Under the pieces are notes generated by a model. It ran no database searches. It was not told the DNA's origin and saw only the letters and a program-made list of their open reading frames with translations. Made by a program: the position numbers and the translations under genes. Below, piece after piece: positions 44,661-54,776 of a stretch of DNA of 64,000 bases. Position 1 is the first letter of the stretch, and each line of letters opens with the position of its first letter. The stretch is taken from assembly GCF_006543045.1 (NCBI RefSeq), contig NZ_RBZW01000014.1, forward strand, positions 1 to 64,000, written 5' to 3'. The DNA comes from Salinadaptatus halalkaliphilus (lineage in GTDB: Archaea > Halobacteriota > Halobacteria > Halobacteriales > Natrialbaceae).

Positions 44661-45818
44661 ATGACGTTCGAACTAGCCGACCGCGTCCAGACGGTGCCGC
44701 CGTCGGGGATCCGGCGCTTTTTCGAAATCGCCGAAGAGCGCGACGATGTCATCTCGCTGGGCGTCGGCGAACCCGACTTCGCCACGCCGTGGGCGGCCCG
44801 TGACGCTGCGATCGCCTCGCTCGAGCAGGGCAAGACCTCCTATACGGCGAATCGAGGGAAACGCGAACTCCGGGACGCGATCGCCGACTACGTCGCGGAT
44901 CGGTTCGACCTGGGCTACGATCCCGGCGAGGAGATCATCGTCACCGCGGGAGCGAGCGAGGCGGTCGATCTGGCCTTCCGAGCGTTCGTCGATCCCGGCG
45001 ACACCGTCGCCATCGCCCAACCGTCCTACATCTCCTACGAGCCCGGCGTCATCTTTGCCGGCGGCGATGTCCTGCCCGTACCCACGAAAGAGGACGACGA
45101 CTTTCGGCTGACCGTGGACGCCCTCGAGGAAGCCGGCGCGCAGGATGCCGACGTTCTCGTGCTCTGTTATCCCAACAACCCGACGGGCGCGATCATGCGC
45201 GAGGCGGATCTCGAGCCGATCGCCGAGTTCGTCCGCGAGCACGATCAGATCGTTCTTTCCGACGAGATCTACGCCGAACTGACCTACGAGGGCGAACACA
45301 CTTCGATCGCGACCTTCGAGGGCATGCGCGAGCGGACCATCGTCTTCAACGGCTTTTCGAAGGCCCACGCGATGACCGGCCTTCGGCTCGGCTACGCGCT
45401 CGGGCCCGCCGACGCCATCCACGCGATGAACAAGATACACCAGTACGCGATGCTCTCGGCCCCGACGACGGCCCAACACGCCGCACTCGAGGCGCTCGAC
45501 TCCTGTGAGGACGACGTTCGGGAGATGGTGAGCCAGTACGATCGGCGCCGCCAGTTCGTCCTCTCGCGATTCCGTGAGATCGGGATGGATGTTTTCGAGG
45601 CCAAGGGAGCGTTTTATTGCTTCCCCGAGGTACCCGACGGCTTTACCGCCGAGGAGTTCGCCGAGGCGGTCCTGCACGAACAGGGCGTCGCCGTCGTCCC
45701 CGGCGATGTCTTCGGCGCCGGTGGCGAGGGCCACCTTCGGGTCTCCTACGCCACCGGACTGCAGGACCTGCGCGAAGCGATGAATCGACTCGAGGCGTTC
45801 GTCGCAGCGCACGGCTAA
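44661..45818 (+). CDS. PLP-dependent class I/II aminotransferase (aspartate-aminotransferase type)
   Basis: A 385-residue fold type I aminotransferase. Seen: GVGEPDFATPWAARDAAIASLEQGKTSYTANRGKRELRDAI at the start, PNNPTGAIM, the catalytic-lysine segment NGFSKAHAMTGLRLGY (Lys forms the Schiff base), and the C-terminal Arg in RVSYATGL that binds substrate carboxylate. Likely amino donor/acceptor among glutamate, aspartate or aromatic amino acids; specificity not determinable. It is paired with an Lrp-type regulator upstream. Confidence 0.92.
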   Translation: MTFELADRVQTVPPSGIRRFFEIAEERDDVISLGVGEPDFATPWAARDAAIASLEQGKTSYTANRGKRELRDAIADYVADRFDLGYDPGEEIIVTAGASEAVDLAFRAFVDPGDTVAIAQPSYISYEPGVIFAGGDVLPVPTKEDDDFRLTVDALEEAGAQDADVLVLCYPNNPTGAIMREADLEPIAEFVREHDQIVLSDEIYAELTYEGEHTSIATFEGMRERTIVFNGFSKAHAMTGLRLGYALGPADAIHAMNKIHQYAMLSAPTTAQHAALEALDSCEDDVREMVSQYDRRRQFVLSRFREIGMDVFEAKGAFYCFPEVPDGFTAEEFAEAVLHEQGVAVVPGDVFGAGGEGHLRVSYATGLQDLREAMNRLEAFVAAHG

Positions 45819-45831
45819 CGATCTGAGCCGA

Positions 45832-47001
45832 TCAGACCACGTTTCGCTCCCGTCGCTGCTCGCCCTGCTCGAAGCGGTTGCTCGCAAACGCCGACAGATC
45901 TACCAGCGACGCCGACCCGTCGACGATCAGTTCCGCGACGAGTTGTCCGGTCGCCGGCGCGTGCTGGAAGCCGTGACCCGAGAACCCCCCGGCGGTGATG
46001 AAGCCGGGAACGCTCTCCTCGATGATCGCGTTGTCGTCCGGCGTTACCGCGTACAGCCCCGCCCAGCCGCGCTTGATCGCCGACTCGGGCCCGAAGGCAC
46101 TCGTCCAGCCGGCGACAGTCTCGAGGACGCGACCGGCCCACTCGAAGTCCATCGAGCGAGTATAGCCGTCGGGGTCGACGACGGGATCGGCATCGTCTAC
46201 GTGACCGCCGACCAGCGCGTCGTCACCGCGTTCCGGCCGGAAGTAGGTACCGCTCTCGAGATCGATCGTCAGCGGTGACGACTCCGAAATCGTCGTCTCG
46301 GGACGGACGACGGCGATTTGGCGGCGCTTGGGGACGATCGGCAGCGACACGTCGGCCATCGCCCCGACCTCCCCGGCCCAGGGCCCCGCCGCGTTGACGA
46401 CGTAGTCCGCCTCGAGGCGGCTCTCCGATGTCTCGACGCCCGCCACTCGCCGCGTTCCGGTTGCGGCCGCGACGCCGTCGCGATAGATGTCGGTTACCGG
46501 CGTCTGCGTCCGAATCTCCGCGCCAGCCTCCCTGGCCGCCGAGGTGTAGGCCTGCAACGCGAGGTGGGGGTCGGCGACGCCGTCCGTTGGGGAATACGAT
46601 CCCGCGACGAACTGACTGGGGTCGATCGCCGGGCAGTACTCGTGGGCCATGTCCGGCGAAATCACCTCGCTCGGGACGCCGCGGTCGGACTGGGTGGCGA
46701 CCGCCGCCTCGAGCGCGTCGGCGTCCTCGCTCGAGCGAGCGAGAAACAGGTATCCCGTTCGTCGATAGTCGATGGTCTCGCCGAATCGCTCCTCGAACGC
46801 GTCCCAGACGGCCATGCTCGCGAGTGACATCTCGACCGTCGCCGGCGTCGAAAACTGCGCTCGAATGCCGCCGACGGCGCGTTCCGTGCTGCCGTTCCCG
46901 ATCGATCCGTTCTCACAGACGATCACGTCGACGCCACGATCGGCCAGCTCGTACGCGCTCGCCATCCCGACGATGCCGCCCCCGACTACGACGACAGTCA
47001 T
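45832..47001 (-). CDS. FAD-dependent amine/amino-acid oxidoreductase (DAO family)
   Basis: A 389-residue flavoprotein of the DAO/sarcosine-oxidase-like family. The dinucleotide-binding VVVVGGGIVGMASAYELADRG opens the protein; GSTERAVGGIRAQFSTPATVEMS and YVVNAAGPWAGEVGAMADVSLP are characteristic, as are the C-terminal GLYAVTPDDNAIIEESVPGFITAGGFSGHGFQHAPATGQLVAELI. It probably oxidises a secondary amine or D-/imino-acid. The frame extends upstream to 47121, but ATG 47001 begins the Rossmann motif. It is followed upstream by a second, similar gene; the two are ~64 bp apart on the same strand. Confidence 0.88.
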   Translation of the reverse strand: MTVVVVGGGIVGMASAYELADRGVDVIVCENGSIGNGSTERAVGGIRAQFSTPATVEMSLASMAVWDAFEERFGETIDYRRTGYLFLARSSEDADALEAAVATQSDRGVPSEVISPDMAHEYCPAIDPSQFVAGSYSPTDGVADPHLALQAYTSAAREAGAEIRTQTPVTDIYRDGVAAATGTRRVAGVETSESRLEADYVVNAAGPWAGEVGAMADVSLPIVPKRRQIAVVRPETTISESSPLTIDLESGTYFRPERGDDALVGGHVDDADPVVDPDGYTRSMDFEWAGRVLETVAGWTSAFGPESAIKRGWAGLYAVTPDDNAIIEESVPGFITAGGFSGHGFQHAPATGQLVAELIVDGSASLVDLSAFASNRFEQGEQRRERNVV

Positions 47002-47065
47002 GCGGTACCGTAGAACGTGACCGGCGATAAGGATTGGTTCCGTCGTCGGGCCTGTCCGCGCCCGT

Positions 47066-48190
47066 TTAGAACCGGTCCGACCCGAGTCGCGCTCGCGTCT
47101 CGTCGTCGAGTCGCCCCTCAAGGAGGGCAGAGACGACGATGGCGGCGGCGGGCGCGAGCGTGAGTCCCTGGCCGGAGAATCCGCAAGCGACGAGATAGCC
47201 CTCGAGGGCAGTCTCGCCGACGATCGGGCGGCCGTCGGGCGTCACGGTCCGCAGGCCGACCCACTCGTCGACGACGCGTGCGCCCTCGAGTGCGGGGACG
47301 GCGTCGGCGAGGTCGGTCGCTTCGGCCATGAATTCGGCGGGAACCGTCAGGTCGTCGGGGTCGAACGACTGGCCCTCGACGTAGCCCGTCCGGTAGGCGC
47401 CGACCCACGCGCCGGTTCGGTCGGGCTCGCGGGTGGGGCGGACGTAGCGTTCGGACTCGAAGATCGTCACCGGGCTCTCGACCGGCGCGTCGGTCTCGAG
47501 CGCTGTCATCGGCCCGAGCGTGTGACAGAGCGGAAGCGAGACGCCGGCCAGTTCGTTCAGCCGCGGCGCCCACGGGCCGGTCGCGTTGAGCACGTAGTCG
47601 GCTGCGAGCGTGTCCGTGGTGGCTCGACCCTCGGCATCGTCGTCGATCTCGACGCCCGAGACGCTACCGTTCCGTTCCCCAAGGTCGGTTACCGCCACAT
47701 CGGTACGAACGTCGACGCCCCGGCGCCGTGCACAGTCCGCGAACCACCGGGCGACGGCGGTCGGATCGAAGATGCGGTCGTTCGGCGTCCAGAGGCCGCC
47801 GACGAAATTCTCGGGGGCGACGCCGAAGTCCGCGAGATCGGTCGCCGGGAGAACCGATGCCTCGAGCCCGCACTCGGCGAACGTCTCGGCCGCCAACTCG
47901 AGTTGCTCGGCGAATGCGTCCGTCTCGGCGACGTAGAGCACGCCGACGCGGGTCCACTCGAGCGGGCCGTCCTCGAACAGTCGGCGGTAGACCGACCGTG
48001 CGCGCTCGCGCAGGTCGACATCGAACGGCGTCGGATCGACCATCGACTGCATGACGATCCCGGCCGACGCGGCGGTCGTCTCCCGGCCGACGGTCGAGCG
48101 CTCGAGGAGAGTCACGTCGTGGTCGGTCTCGCCGAGTCGAGCTGCGATCGCAGTGCCGACGATGCCGCCGCCGACGATGACGATGTGCAT
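47066..48190 (-). CDS. FAD-dependent amine/amino-acid oxidoreductase, second copy
   Basis: A 374-residue DAO-family flavoprotein, distantly similar to the neighbour. The start MHIVIVGGGIVGTAIAARLG gives the FAD Rossmann motif. Other family segments: TTAASAGIVMQSMVDPTPFDVDLRERAR, YVLNATGPWAPRLNELAGVSLP, and GLRTVTPDGRPIVGETALEGYLVACGFSGQGLTLAPAAA. It lies divergently from the ornithine-cyclodeaminase-like gene, across a 118-bp region that holds an inverted repeat. Substrate unknown; context suggests amino-acid catabolism. Confidence 0.87.
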   Translation of the reverse strand: MHIVIVGGGIVGTAIAARLGETDHDVTLLERSTVGRETTAASAGIVMQSMVDPTPFDVDLRERARSVYRRLFEDGPLEWTRVGVLYVAETDAFAEQLELAAETFAECGLEASVLPATDLADFGVAPENFVGGLWTPNDRIFDPTAVARWFADCARRRGVDVRTDVAVTDLGERNGSVSGVEIDDDAEGRATTDTLAADYVLNATGPWAPRLNELAGVSLPLCHTLGPMTALETDAPVESPVTIFESERYVRPTREPDRTGAWVGAYRTGYVEGQSFDPDDLTVPAEFMAEATDLADAVPALEGARVVDEWVGLRTVTPDGRPIVGETALEGYLVACGFSGQGLTLAPAAAIVVSALLEGRLDDETRARLGSDRF

Positions 48191-48211
48191 GGGTCGCGCT
48201 ACCACGTCGAA

Positions 48212-48229
48212 CGTGATAGACGTATCACG
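48212..48229. promoter_or_regulatory. Candidate operator between divergent oxidoreductase and cyclodeaminase genes
   Basis: CGTGATA-GACG-TATCACG is a perfect inverted repeat with 7-bp arms, located 22-39 bp upstream of the FAD oxidoreductase ATG (minus strand), overlapping where its TATA box should be. A regulator bound here could control both divergent genes; inference from position. Confidence 0.4.
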
Positions 48230-48308
48230 GTAACCGGTGTGGGTCGTCGGGGTTCGCCGTCTTTGCCACGGGGAGACGCTCAAGTGATTTCCCGTCGATA
48301 GCTCGGCT

Positions 48309-49325
48309 ATGGTACGCGCACTCGCCGCCGACGACGTTGCATCGGTCCTCGATCTCGAGGCGCTGTTGCCCGTGATCGCCGACGCGTTCGAACGGCAGTT
48401 CGACGGCGCCGTCGAACGACCGGCGCGACCGCACTACCCGATCGGCATTGGGCTCGATCCCGACGCACCGACGGAGCCGACGGGAACCGGGCTCTGTATG
48501 CCGGCGTATATTCACGGCAGCGAGTACGCCGTCACGAAACTCGTGGCCGTCTGTCCGGACAATCGTGAACGCGACCGGCCCACTGTGTCCGCCCAGCTGT
48601 CGGTCGTCGACGCCGAAACTGGCCGGCCCGCCGGCTACCTCGAGGGCAACCGTATCACCAACGCCCGAACCGGCTGCATCGGCGGTCTCGCGGCCCACGA
48701 CCTCGCGACGGAAGGCCCGCTCGAGGTCGGCGTGATCGGTGCCGGCGTCCAGGCCCGCTGGCAGGTTCGCGCCATCGCGGCGGCGGTCGGTTCAGCCCTC
48801 GAGTCCGTTCGCGTCTATTCGCCAAGCGATTCTCGCCGGGAGTGTGCTAGCGTGCTCGAGCGCGAACTCGACGCGTCTGTCTCGCCGGTCTCGAGTCCCG
48901 AGACCGCCGTCTCGGACGCCGAAATCGTGGTGACAGCGACAACGAGCGAGGAGCCGGTGTTTCCCGGCGAGAAACTGGCCGAGGGAACGCTCGTGATCGC
49001 GATCGGGGCGTACACGCCCGAGATGCAGGAACTGGACGCGACGACGATCGATCGCGCGGATCGAATTTTCGGCGACGTTCCCGCGGAGGCTATCGAAACG
49101 GGCGACCTTCGAGAGCACCGGGATCGAACCGTCCGACCGTTCGGCGCCGTCGTTGCCGAGGATACCGACCGTCGATCCGCCGACGCGACGGCTGGCCGGC
49201 AGTCGACCGACGAAATCGTCGTCCTCGAGAGCGTCGGCTCGGCGGTACTCGACGCGGCGACGGCAACGTTCGTCTTCGATCGGGCGGTCGATCGCGAGCT
49301 GGGAACGACGGTCGCCCTCGACTGA
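48309..49325 (+). CDS. Ornithine cyclodeaminase / mu-crystallin family protein
   Basis: A 338-residue NAD(P)-dependent protein. The Rossmann motif EVGVIGAGVQARWQVRAIAAA is near residue 140, and the preceding GYLEGNRITNARTGCIGGLAAHDLA is the family's substrate-binding loop. The family includes ornithine cyclodeaminase, alanine dehydrogenase and ketimine reductases, so the exact reaction is open. Divergent from the FAD oxidoreductases, which could supply or consume its imino-acid substrate. Its stop codon overlaps the first of two palindromic elements. Confidence 0.85.
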   Translation: MVRALAADDVASVLDLEALLPVIADAFERQFDGAVERPARPHYPIGIGLDPDAPTEPTGTGLCMPAYIHGSEYAVTKLVAVCPDNRERDRPTVSAQLSVVDAETGRPAGYLEGNRITNARTGCIGGLAAHDLATEGPLEVGVIGAGVQARWQVRAIAAAVGSALESVRVYSPSDSRRECASVLERELDASVSPVSSPETAVSDAEIVVTATTSEEPVFPGEKLAEGTLVIAIGAYTPEMQELDATTIDRADRIFGDVPAEAIETGDLREHRDRTVRPFGAVVAEDTDRRSADATAGRQSTDEIVVLESVGSAVLDAATATFVFDRAVDRELGTTVALD

Positions 49326-49405
49326 TACGGATTGTTGTAGCGTTTTACCGGTGATCACCGACCCCGTCCGGGTGATCACCGGTAAAGAACTACAACGGTC
49401 CATAT
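49325..49405. repeat. Palindromic intergenic element, copy 1
   Basis: A near-perfect stem. The core TTTACCGGTGATCACC (49344-49359) pairs with GGTGATCACCGGTAAA (49371-49386), 16 bp without mismatch, with an 11-nt loop. The outer arm ATACGGATTGTTGTAG (49325-49340) pairs partially with CTACAACGGTCCATAT (49390-49405). The outer arm is shared with the element at 57965. It begins on the last base of the previous gene's stop codon. Confidence 0.75.
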
Positions 49406-49406
49406 G

Positions 49407-49487
49407 ATACGGTTTACTGTACGTCAGTTTCGGTGCAACCGTCAGTGGGATCGGATTGTACCGAAATACGGGTACGGCAATCCGTAT
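49407..49487. repeat. Palindromic intergenic element, copy 2
   Basis: Adjacent to copy 1. Outer arms ATACGGTTTACTGTAC (49407-49422) and GTACGGCAATCCGTAT (49472-49487) are partly complementary; inner arms TTTCGGTGCAA (49428-49438) and TTGTACCGAAA (49456-49466) pair with one mismatch. Same outer motif as copies 1 and 3 (ATACGGnTTnnTGTA). The remaining bases to 49643 show no gene. Confidence 0.7.
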
Positions 49488-49643
49488 CCGTCCGACGAGC
49501 GTCATGCTGGCGTCAGTCGATCGGCCGCGACACTGAAATACACCCTTCACGAAATAGACGTAACTGTTAGGTGATGGTATTCTCGAGCGAGCGTCGATCA
49601 CAGATAGGGATCACGCAGCGATGACGGAGGCGGGTGCGTAGTC

Positions 49644-51560
49644 GTGACGATCCGATCGGATCCGATGGTCGATCGTGTCACGGACGCTTTCTTCGCGCTC
49701 GATACGGACTTTCGGTTCACCTACCTGAACGACCGCGCCGAGGACCTCCTGGAGCGTTCTCGTGGCGAGTTGATCGGTCGGGTCATGTGGGACGAATTTC
49801 CCCAGACCGTCGAGACGCAGTTTCCCGACGGCTTCCACCAGGCGATGGACGAGCAGGTATCGGTCGCCTTCGAAATCTATCACACGCAGGTCGAGACCTG
49901 GTTCGAGACGCGGGCCTACCCCTCCGAGAGCGGTCTCTCGGTGTTCATGCGCGACATTACGGCGCGAAAGCGCCAGGAAACGACGCTGGCCCAGCACGCC
50001 GCCGTCGTGGAGGCAATCCACGACGGCATCCTCACCCTCGACCGCAACCGCCAGATCGTTACCGTCAACGACGCCCTCGAGTCCTTTCTGGGCACCGACC
50101 GCGAGGAGTTACGGGGCGAACACGTCGAGGTCGTGCCCCAACTGGCCGACATCGCAAACGACGACGCGGTCGACATCGGCCGGGCGATCACCGACGTCGA
50201 TATCGGCACCGCCGACCAACGCCAGCTCGAGTTACCCTTTAGCGACGGCGACGGCCGCAACCGGATTGGCGAGTTCCGCGTCGTCCCGATCGAAGACGAT
50301 ACGGCCACCGTCGCCATCGTTATCCGGGACGTCACCGATCGCCACGAGTACGAACGCGTGGCGGCCTCGCTCCACGAGGTGACTCGCTGGCTGTTGGAAT
50401 CCGACGATCCCGAGGAAATCTGTGCGATCGCCGTCCACGCCGGGAGCGACCTCCTCGATCTCCCGATCAGCGGCGTCTGGCTGCTCGAGGAAGAACACGG
50501 CTATCTCGATCCCGTCGCGGGCACCGCCGGCGCTCACGAGGAGTTCGGCGGCCTGCCCCGCTTCCATCCGGGCGAGGGACTCGTCTGGGACGTGTTCGAA
50601 TCCGGTGACGTGAGCCGGTTCGACGACCTCGAGACCGTCGACGACATCTACAATCCGGAGACGCCGATTCGATCCGAACTCATCGCACCGATCGGCACCC
50701 ACGGCGTGCTCATGTCCGGCTCCCTCGAGGCCCACCGATTCGACGAGACCGACGTGGAACTGGTCTCGACGCTCGTCGAGAACACGCGCGCCGCGCTCGA
50801 TCGTGCCGATCGCGAGCGAATCCTCCGCGAACGCAGCGCCGACCTCGAGCGCCAGACCGAACGTCTCGAGGGCGTCGCGACCGTTCTCTCGAACGACCTG
50901 AAACACCAGCTCGAGTTGGTCGCCGACGCGTTGGGCGACGACGACGAGAACTGGGAGTTCCCGCTCGCCGAGGAATCGGTCGAAGCCACGCTCGACCGGG
51001 CCGAACGCCTCGTCGACGACGTTCGCGAGTTCGCCCGCAACGCGACCGCCGTTCGAACGCGAACGCGGGTCGACGTCGGCGAGGCCATCGAGCAGGCCAC
51101 GGCGGGATCCCGTCTCGAGGACGACGCCGTCACCCTCGAGCGTCCAGCCACGCTGCGGGCGGACTACGACCGGTTCGTCCACCTCCTCGAGACGGCGTTC
51201 GACGATGTCGCGGCGCGCTCGAGTGGCGACGTGACGGTCCGAATCGAAATCGTCGGTGTCGACGAGACCGACCGACCACGTGGCTTCGCACTCGTCGACG
51301 ATGCACCCGAACGACCCTCCTCGCCCCAAGACCACTTCCTCGAGTCGACAGCCGACCGGGACGGCGCCCTCGAGGGACTGGGTCTCGCGCTCGTTCGGGC
51401 GATCGCTCAAGCCCACGACTGGGAGCTTTCGATCGTTGACGACGAAGAGACTCGCATCGAGATCCGAGACGTGACGACCCTCGAGTCCGACTCGGCGACC
51501 GGGGACGAAGCTGAACTGTCCGCACACGCCGACACCAACTCAGGCACCAACGAGGAATAG
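49644..51560 (+). CDS. PAS-PAS-GAF histidine-kinase-like protein with degenerate kinase core
   Basis: A 638-residue soluble sensory protein: PAS at ~8-110 (TDAFFALDTDFRFTYLNDRAE), PAS at ~115-235 (HDGILTLDRNRQIVTVNDALESFLG), GAF at ~245-390 (ISGVWLLEEEHGYLDPVAGTAGA), then a kinase-like region. The phosphoacceptor box reads VLSNDLKHQL: the usual His of SHDL is Asn417. The N box is also unlike a working ATPase (LLETAFDDVAARSS) and the G box is weak. It may be a pseudokinase acting as a sensor scaffold. GTG 49644 is the longest start; ATG 49665 also fits. Convergent with a HalX response regulator 82 bp away. Confidence 0.82.
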   Translation: MTIRSDPMVDRVTDAFFALDTDFRFTYLNDRAEDLLERSRGELIGRVMWDEFPQTVETQFPDGFHQAMDEQVSVAFEIYHTQVETWFETRAYPSESGLSVFMRDITARKRQETTLAQHAAVVEAIHDGILTLDRNRQIVTVNDALESFLGTDREELRGEHVEVVPQLADIANDDAVDIGRAITDVDIGTADQRQLELPFSDGDGRNRIGEFRVVPIEDDTATVAIVIRDVTDRHEYERVAASLHEVTRWLLESDDPEEICAIAVHAGSDLLDLPISGVWLLEEEHGYLDPVAGTAGAHEEFGGLPRFHPGEGLVWDVFESGDVSRFDDLETVDDIYNPETPIRSELIAPIGTHGVLMSGSLEAHRFDETDVELVSTLVENTRAALDRADRERILRERSADLERQTERLEGVATVLSNDLKHQLELVADALGDDDENWEFPLAEESVEATLDRAERLVDDVREFARNATAVRTRTRVDVGEAIEQATAGSRLEDDAVTLERPATLRADYDRFVHLLETAFDDVAARSSGDVTVRIEIVGVDETDRPRGFALVDDAPERPSSPQDHFLESTADRDGALEGLGLALVRAIAQAHDWELSIVDDEETRIEIRDVTTLESDSATGDEAELSAHADTNSGTNEE

Positions 51561-51593
51561 CCGAAACGCCTTCCGGGCAGTTTTCGGTTTGTT
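51561..51593. terminator. Hairpin with T-rich tail between convergent genes
   Basis: CCGAAA (51561-51566) pairs with TTTCGG (51582-51587), followed by TTTGTTG, directly after the stop codon of the sensory protein and before the stop of the convergent HalX gene. Confidence 0.4.
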
Positions 51594-51642
51594 GTATACT
51601 CAACCACGACGATCTTGGGCTGTACCGGTACAGCAATCCGTC

Positions 51643-52230
51643 TCAATCCTCGAGCAGCGGCTCGTTCGAGAGTTCTCGACAGAGTTGGCGGTAGCCATCG
51701 CCCTCGAGGAGTTCCTCGACGGTCTCGTCGACCTGCACGCGCAAGACGGCGAGTCGGTCCTCGAGGCGGGCATACTCCTGGCTGGCCTTGCGTTCGGCGG
51801 TGGTCTTCTCCGAATCGAGGAGGACCTTTTTCGAGGCCAGCGCGAAGAATTCCTGCAGTTGCTCGTCGTACGCCGAGCGCAGCCGCAGTCGGTCGATCGT
51901 CTCGATCAGTTCGTCCTCCGAGACCGGTTTGACGAGGTAGTCGTCGAACCCCATTTCGACGATGTCGAAGTCCGGTTCGATCGCCGTCACCATCGCAACC
52001 CGACACTCCAGTTGCTGTTCGCGAATCGTATCCAGGACGGCATCACCGGACAGTCCCGGCATCCGCCGATCGAGCAATACGATGTCGACGTTTTCGTCGA
52101 TCGCCTCGAGAGCGTTGCTCCCATCGTGGACCGCGGTCGGCTCGCAGACGTCCTCGAGCCAGGCGGCGTACAACGTCGCGAGGTCCGGCTCGTCTTCGAC
52201 GATCAACACCGTGGGAGATTGTGGACTCAT
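51643..52230 (-). CDS. HalX-type response regulator
   Basis: A 195-residue receiver-plus-HalX protein. The receiver shows VLIVEDEPDLATLYAAWLE, phosphoacceptor Asp in IVLLDRRMPGLSGDAVLD, the conserved Thr in VTAIEPD, and Lys in LVKPVSEDEL. The C-terminal HalX domain (LRSAYDEQLQEFFALASKKVLLDSEK... and LAVLRVQVDETVEELLEGDGYRQLC) is haloarchaeal-specific and helical. It ends close to the degenerate kinase above, which it may partner with; that is only suggested by adjacency. AT-rich DNA upstream (GTATATTGATATAAC) may contain its promoter. Confidence 0.92.
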   Translation of the reverse strand: MSPQSPTVLIVEDEPDLATLYAAWLEDVCEPTAVHDGSNALEAIDENVDIVLLDRRMPGLSGDAVLDTIREQQLECRVAMVTAIEPDFDIVEMGFDDYLVKPVSEDELIETIDRLRLRSAYDEQLQEFFALASKKVLLDSEKTTAERKASQEYARLEDRLAVLRVQVDETVEELLEGDGYRQLCRELSNEPLLED

Positions 52231-52416
52231 CGGGGAACCGATTCCGTTCGTCTCCTCGGTGAGTCCTGCAGTTATATCAATATACCGACGGCGGAATACT
52301 ATCTCGGAACTGGGAGAAACGTGCTCGAGCGTCGGTACAACGGTGTATTTGCTCGGTTCGCCGGGTCCAGTGGTGTGTGGGTTCGGATCCGGTGGAACAC
52401 GAGTTCGGCTCCGAGA

Positions 52417-54603
52417 TTACTCGAGTTCGGACTCGATCGTCGACCGGAGCGTCCGAATCGCGTCGGCGTCGGTCTCGAGGGTCGTCTCGCCGATGTCGAT
52501 CTCGAGCGTGCCATCGTCGGTCGGCGCGCCCAGGGAAACGACCGGGGCGACGCCGTCGAATGCCTCGCGGACATCGTCGGGATCGGTCGTCTGGATCAGC
52601 GCGCGGCCGGGCTGTTCGTGGAAGAGTACGTGTGCAGGGTCGACACCGCCGTCGACGGGAATCGAGACCTCGAGGCCGGCCTCGTCGGTGACCATCTCCG
52701 CGAGGGCAACGGCGAGGCCGCCGTGGCTCACGTCGTGGACGGCACGGGTCGACTCGTCGTCGGCGACGGCCGCGAGCGTGTCGACGACCGACGCGGGGTC
52801 GTCGGGGAGCGCGGGGAACCGATCCGACCCGTCGAACTGCCGGAGATACTCCGAGCCACCCAGACGAGCGTCCTCGCGCTCGAGGCCGTGATCGCCGACC
52901 AACAGGAGTTCGCTGTCGCCGTCGGCATCGACCGACAGCGCGGGTGCATCGTAGCCGGCTTTGGTTCCGACGAGCGCGAGCGTCGGCGTCGGCGGGATCG
53001 GACCGGCCGCCGAGTCGTTGTACAGCGAGACGTTGCCGCCGACGACCGGCGTCGAGAGCGTCTCACACATGTCCGCGAGTCCGTCGACGATTCCCGTGAA
53101 CCCGCCGTAGACGTCGGGTTTTTCCGGGTTGCCGCCGTTCAGACAGTCGACGGCTGCAAGCGGGGTTGCGCCCTTGGCTGCGACGTTCGTCGCGTTCTCG
53201 AGAGCGACCGCCTGTGCACCCACGTAGGGAGCGGTCTCGGTCCAGTTCGGCGCGGCGCCACTCGAGATGGCGAGCCCGCACTCGGCCTCCCGGACGGCGA
53301 CGATGGCCGCGTCGTCGCCGGGACCGACGCTCGTACGCACGCCGACTTCGTGATCGTACTGGCGATAGACCCACCGTTTCGAAGCCGTGTTCGGACTCGA
53401 GACGACGGCTTCGAAGGCCGCCTCGAGATCTGTCCGGGGGAGATCGGTGTCGGGCTGGCTTGGCTCCTCGGCCGGCAGGTCGTTCATCGGTGCGCCCTCG
53501 CCGAGGAAGTGGGCGTCGACATCGACGACGGTCTCGGAGTCGCCCGAGCCGTTATCGAAGGTGCAGGTGTAGTTGCCGTCGGTAACCTCGCCGATGACTG
53601 AACAGCCCAGGTCGAAACGCTGTGCGATCTCGCGGACGCGCTCGACGTTGTCGGGCGCGACCTCGTAGCACATCCGCTCCTGGGATTCGGCGAGCAGAAT
53701 CTCGAGGGCGTTCATGTTCGGCTCGCGCTGGTGGACGCGCTCGAGTTCGATGTGGGCCCCCAGCCCACCTTTGGCGACGAGTTCGCTCGAGGCGCCGCCG
53801 AGGCCGGCCGCGCCGAGGTCTCGAGCGGACTCGACGAGTTGCTCCTCGATCAGTTGTTCGTTGGCCTCGATGAGCAGTTTCTCGGCGTAGGGGTCGCCGA
53901 CCTGGACCGCCGGTCGGTCCTCGGTTTCGGCGTCTTCGGCCAGATCCTCGCTGGCGAAACTCGCGCCGCCGAGTCCGTCGCGACCGGTGCCGTTGCCGAC
54001 GAGTACGAGTTTGTTACCGGGCTCTTGGGCCTCGGCGGTCACCAGCCGCTCGTCGTCGGTCAGGCCGACGCAGGCGACGTTGACCAGTGGGTTACCCTCG
54101 TAACCGTCGTGAAAGTCGACGCTCCCTGCGACCGTCGGGACGCCGATGCAGTTGCCGTAGTGGCTGATCCCCTCGACGACTCCCTCGAGGAGGTATCGCG
54201 AGTGCTCAGCGTCGAAGTCGCCGAAGTATAGCGAATCGGCGAGTGCGATCGGGTAGGCACCCATCGAGAGGGTGTCTCGAACGATGCCGCCGACGCCCGT
54301 TGCCGCGCCGTCGAACGGATCGACGTAGGACGGGTGGTTGTGGCTCTCGATCCCCAGCGTGATGTAGGTACTCGAGTGGTTTTCGTCCGTACCATCCTCG
54401 GGTAACGCGACGACCGCCGCGTCGTCGCCCGGTCCGATCACGACCTGTTCGCCCTCGCTTTCGAAGGCCGACAACAACGGTCTCGAGGAGCGGTACGCAC
54501 AGTGTTCGCTCCAGAGGTTCTCGAACAGCGCCGCCTCGGCTGGGGTGGGCTCCCGACCGAGCTCCTCGACGACGAGTTCGCGGTCCGAATCGGCAAGACT
54601 CAT
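52417..54603 (-). CDS. purL: Phosphoribosylformylglycinamidine synthase subunit II
   Basis: A 728-residue small-type PurL, catalysing step 4 of purine biosynthesis (FGAR to FGAM) with the PurQ and PurS subunits encoded elsewhere. Clear motifs: [15 protein letters not shown] near the N-terminus, [40 protein letters not shown], and [14 protein letters not shown]. Length matches small PurL (~720) rather than the 1300-residue fused enzyme. The neighbours are unrelated; no other pur gene is present. Confidence 0.96.
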   Translation of the reverse strand: MSLADSDRELVVEELGREPTPAEAALFENLWSEHCAYRSSRPLLSAFESEGEQVVIGPGDDAAVVALPEDGTDENHSSTYITLGIESHNHPSYVDPFDGAATGVGGIVRDTLSMGAYPIALADSLYFGDFDAEHSRYLLEGVVEGISHYGNCIGVPTVAGSVDFHDGYEGNPLVNVACVGLTDDERLVTAEAQEPGNKLVLVGNGTGRDGLGGASFASEDLAEDAETEDRPAVQVGDPYAEKLLIEANEQLIEEQLVESARDLGAAGLGGASSELVAKGGLGAHIELERVHQREPNMNALEILLAESQERMCYEVAPDNVERVREIAQRFDLGCSVIGEVTDGNYTCTFDNGSGDSETVVDVDAHFLGEGAPMNDLPAEEPSQPDTDLPRTDLEAAFEAVVSSPNTASKRWVYRQYDHEVGVRTSVGPGDDAAIVAVREAECGLAISSGAAPNWTETAPYVGAQAVALENATNVAAKGATPLAAVDCLNGGNPEKPDVYGGFTGIVDGLADMCETLSTPVVGGNVSLYNDSAAGPIPPTPTLALVGTKAGYDAPALSVDADGDSELLLVGDHGLEREDARLGGSEYLRQFDGSDRFPALPDDPASVVDTLAAVADDESTRAVHDVSHGGLAVALAEMVTDEAGLEVSIPVDGGVDPAHVLFHEQPGRALIQTTDPDDVREAFDGVAPVVSLGAPTDDGTLEIDIGETTLETDADAIRTLRSTIESELE

Positions 54604-54776
54604 TCATCTAGGTGGTGAAAGTCGGCCGGTAAATGGGTTTCTATGTGCACGTTCGTGGGTATGTGTGGCCGGGTGGTTCGGTCGAACGGTCGATGGACTC
54701 GTCCCGACGCTACTGTCGACGCTTGGAAGAATGGTGTTCGTCCCGTAGCACGTGCAAAACGTCGTCTCGACGACCG

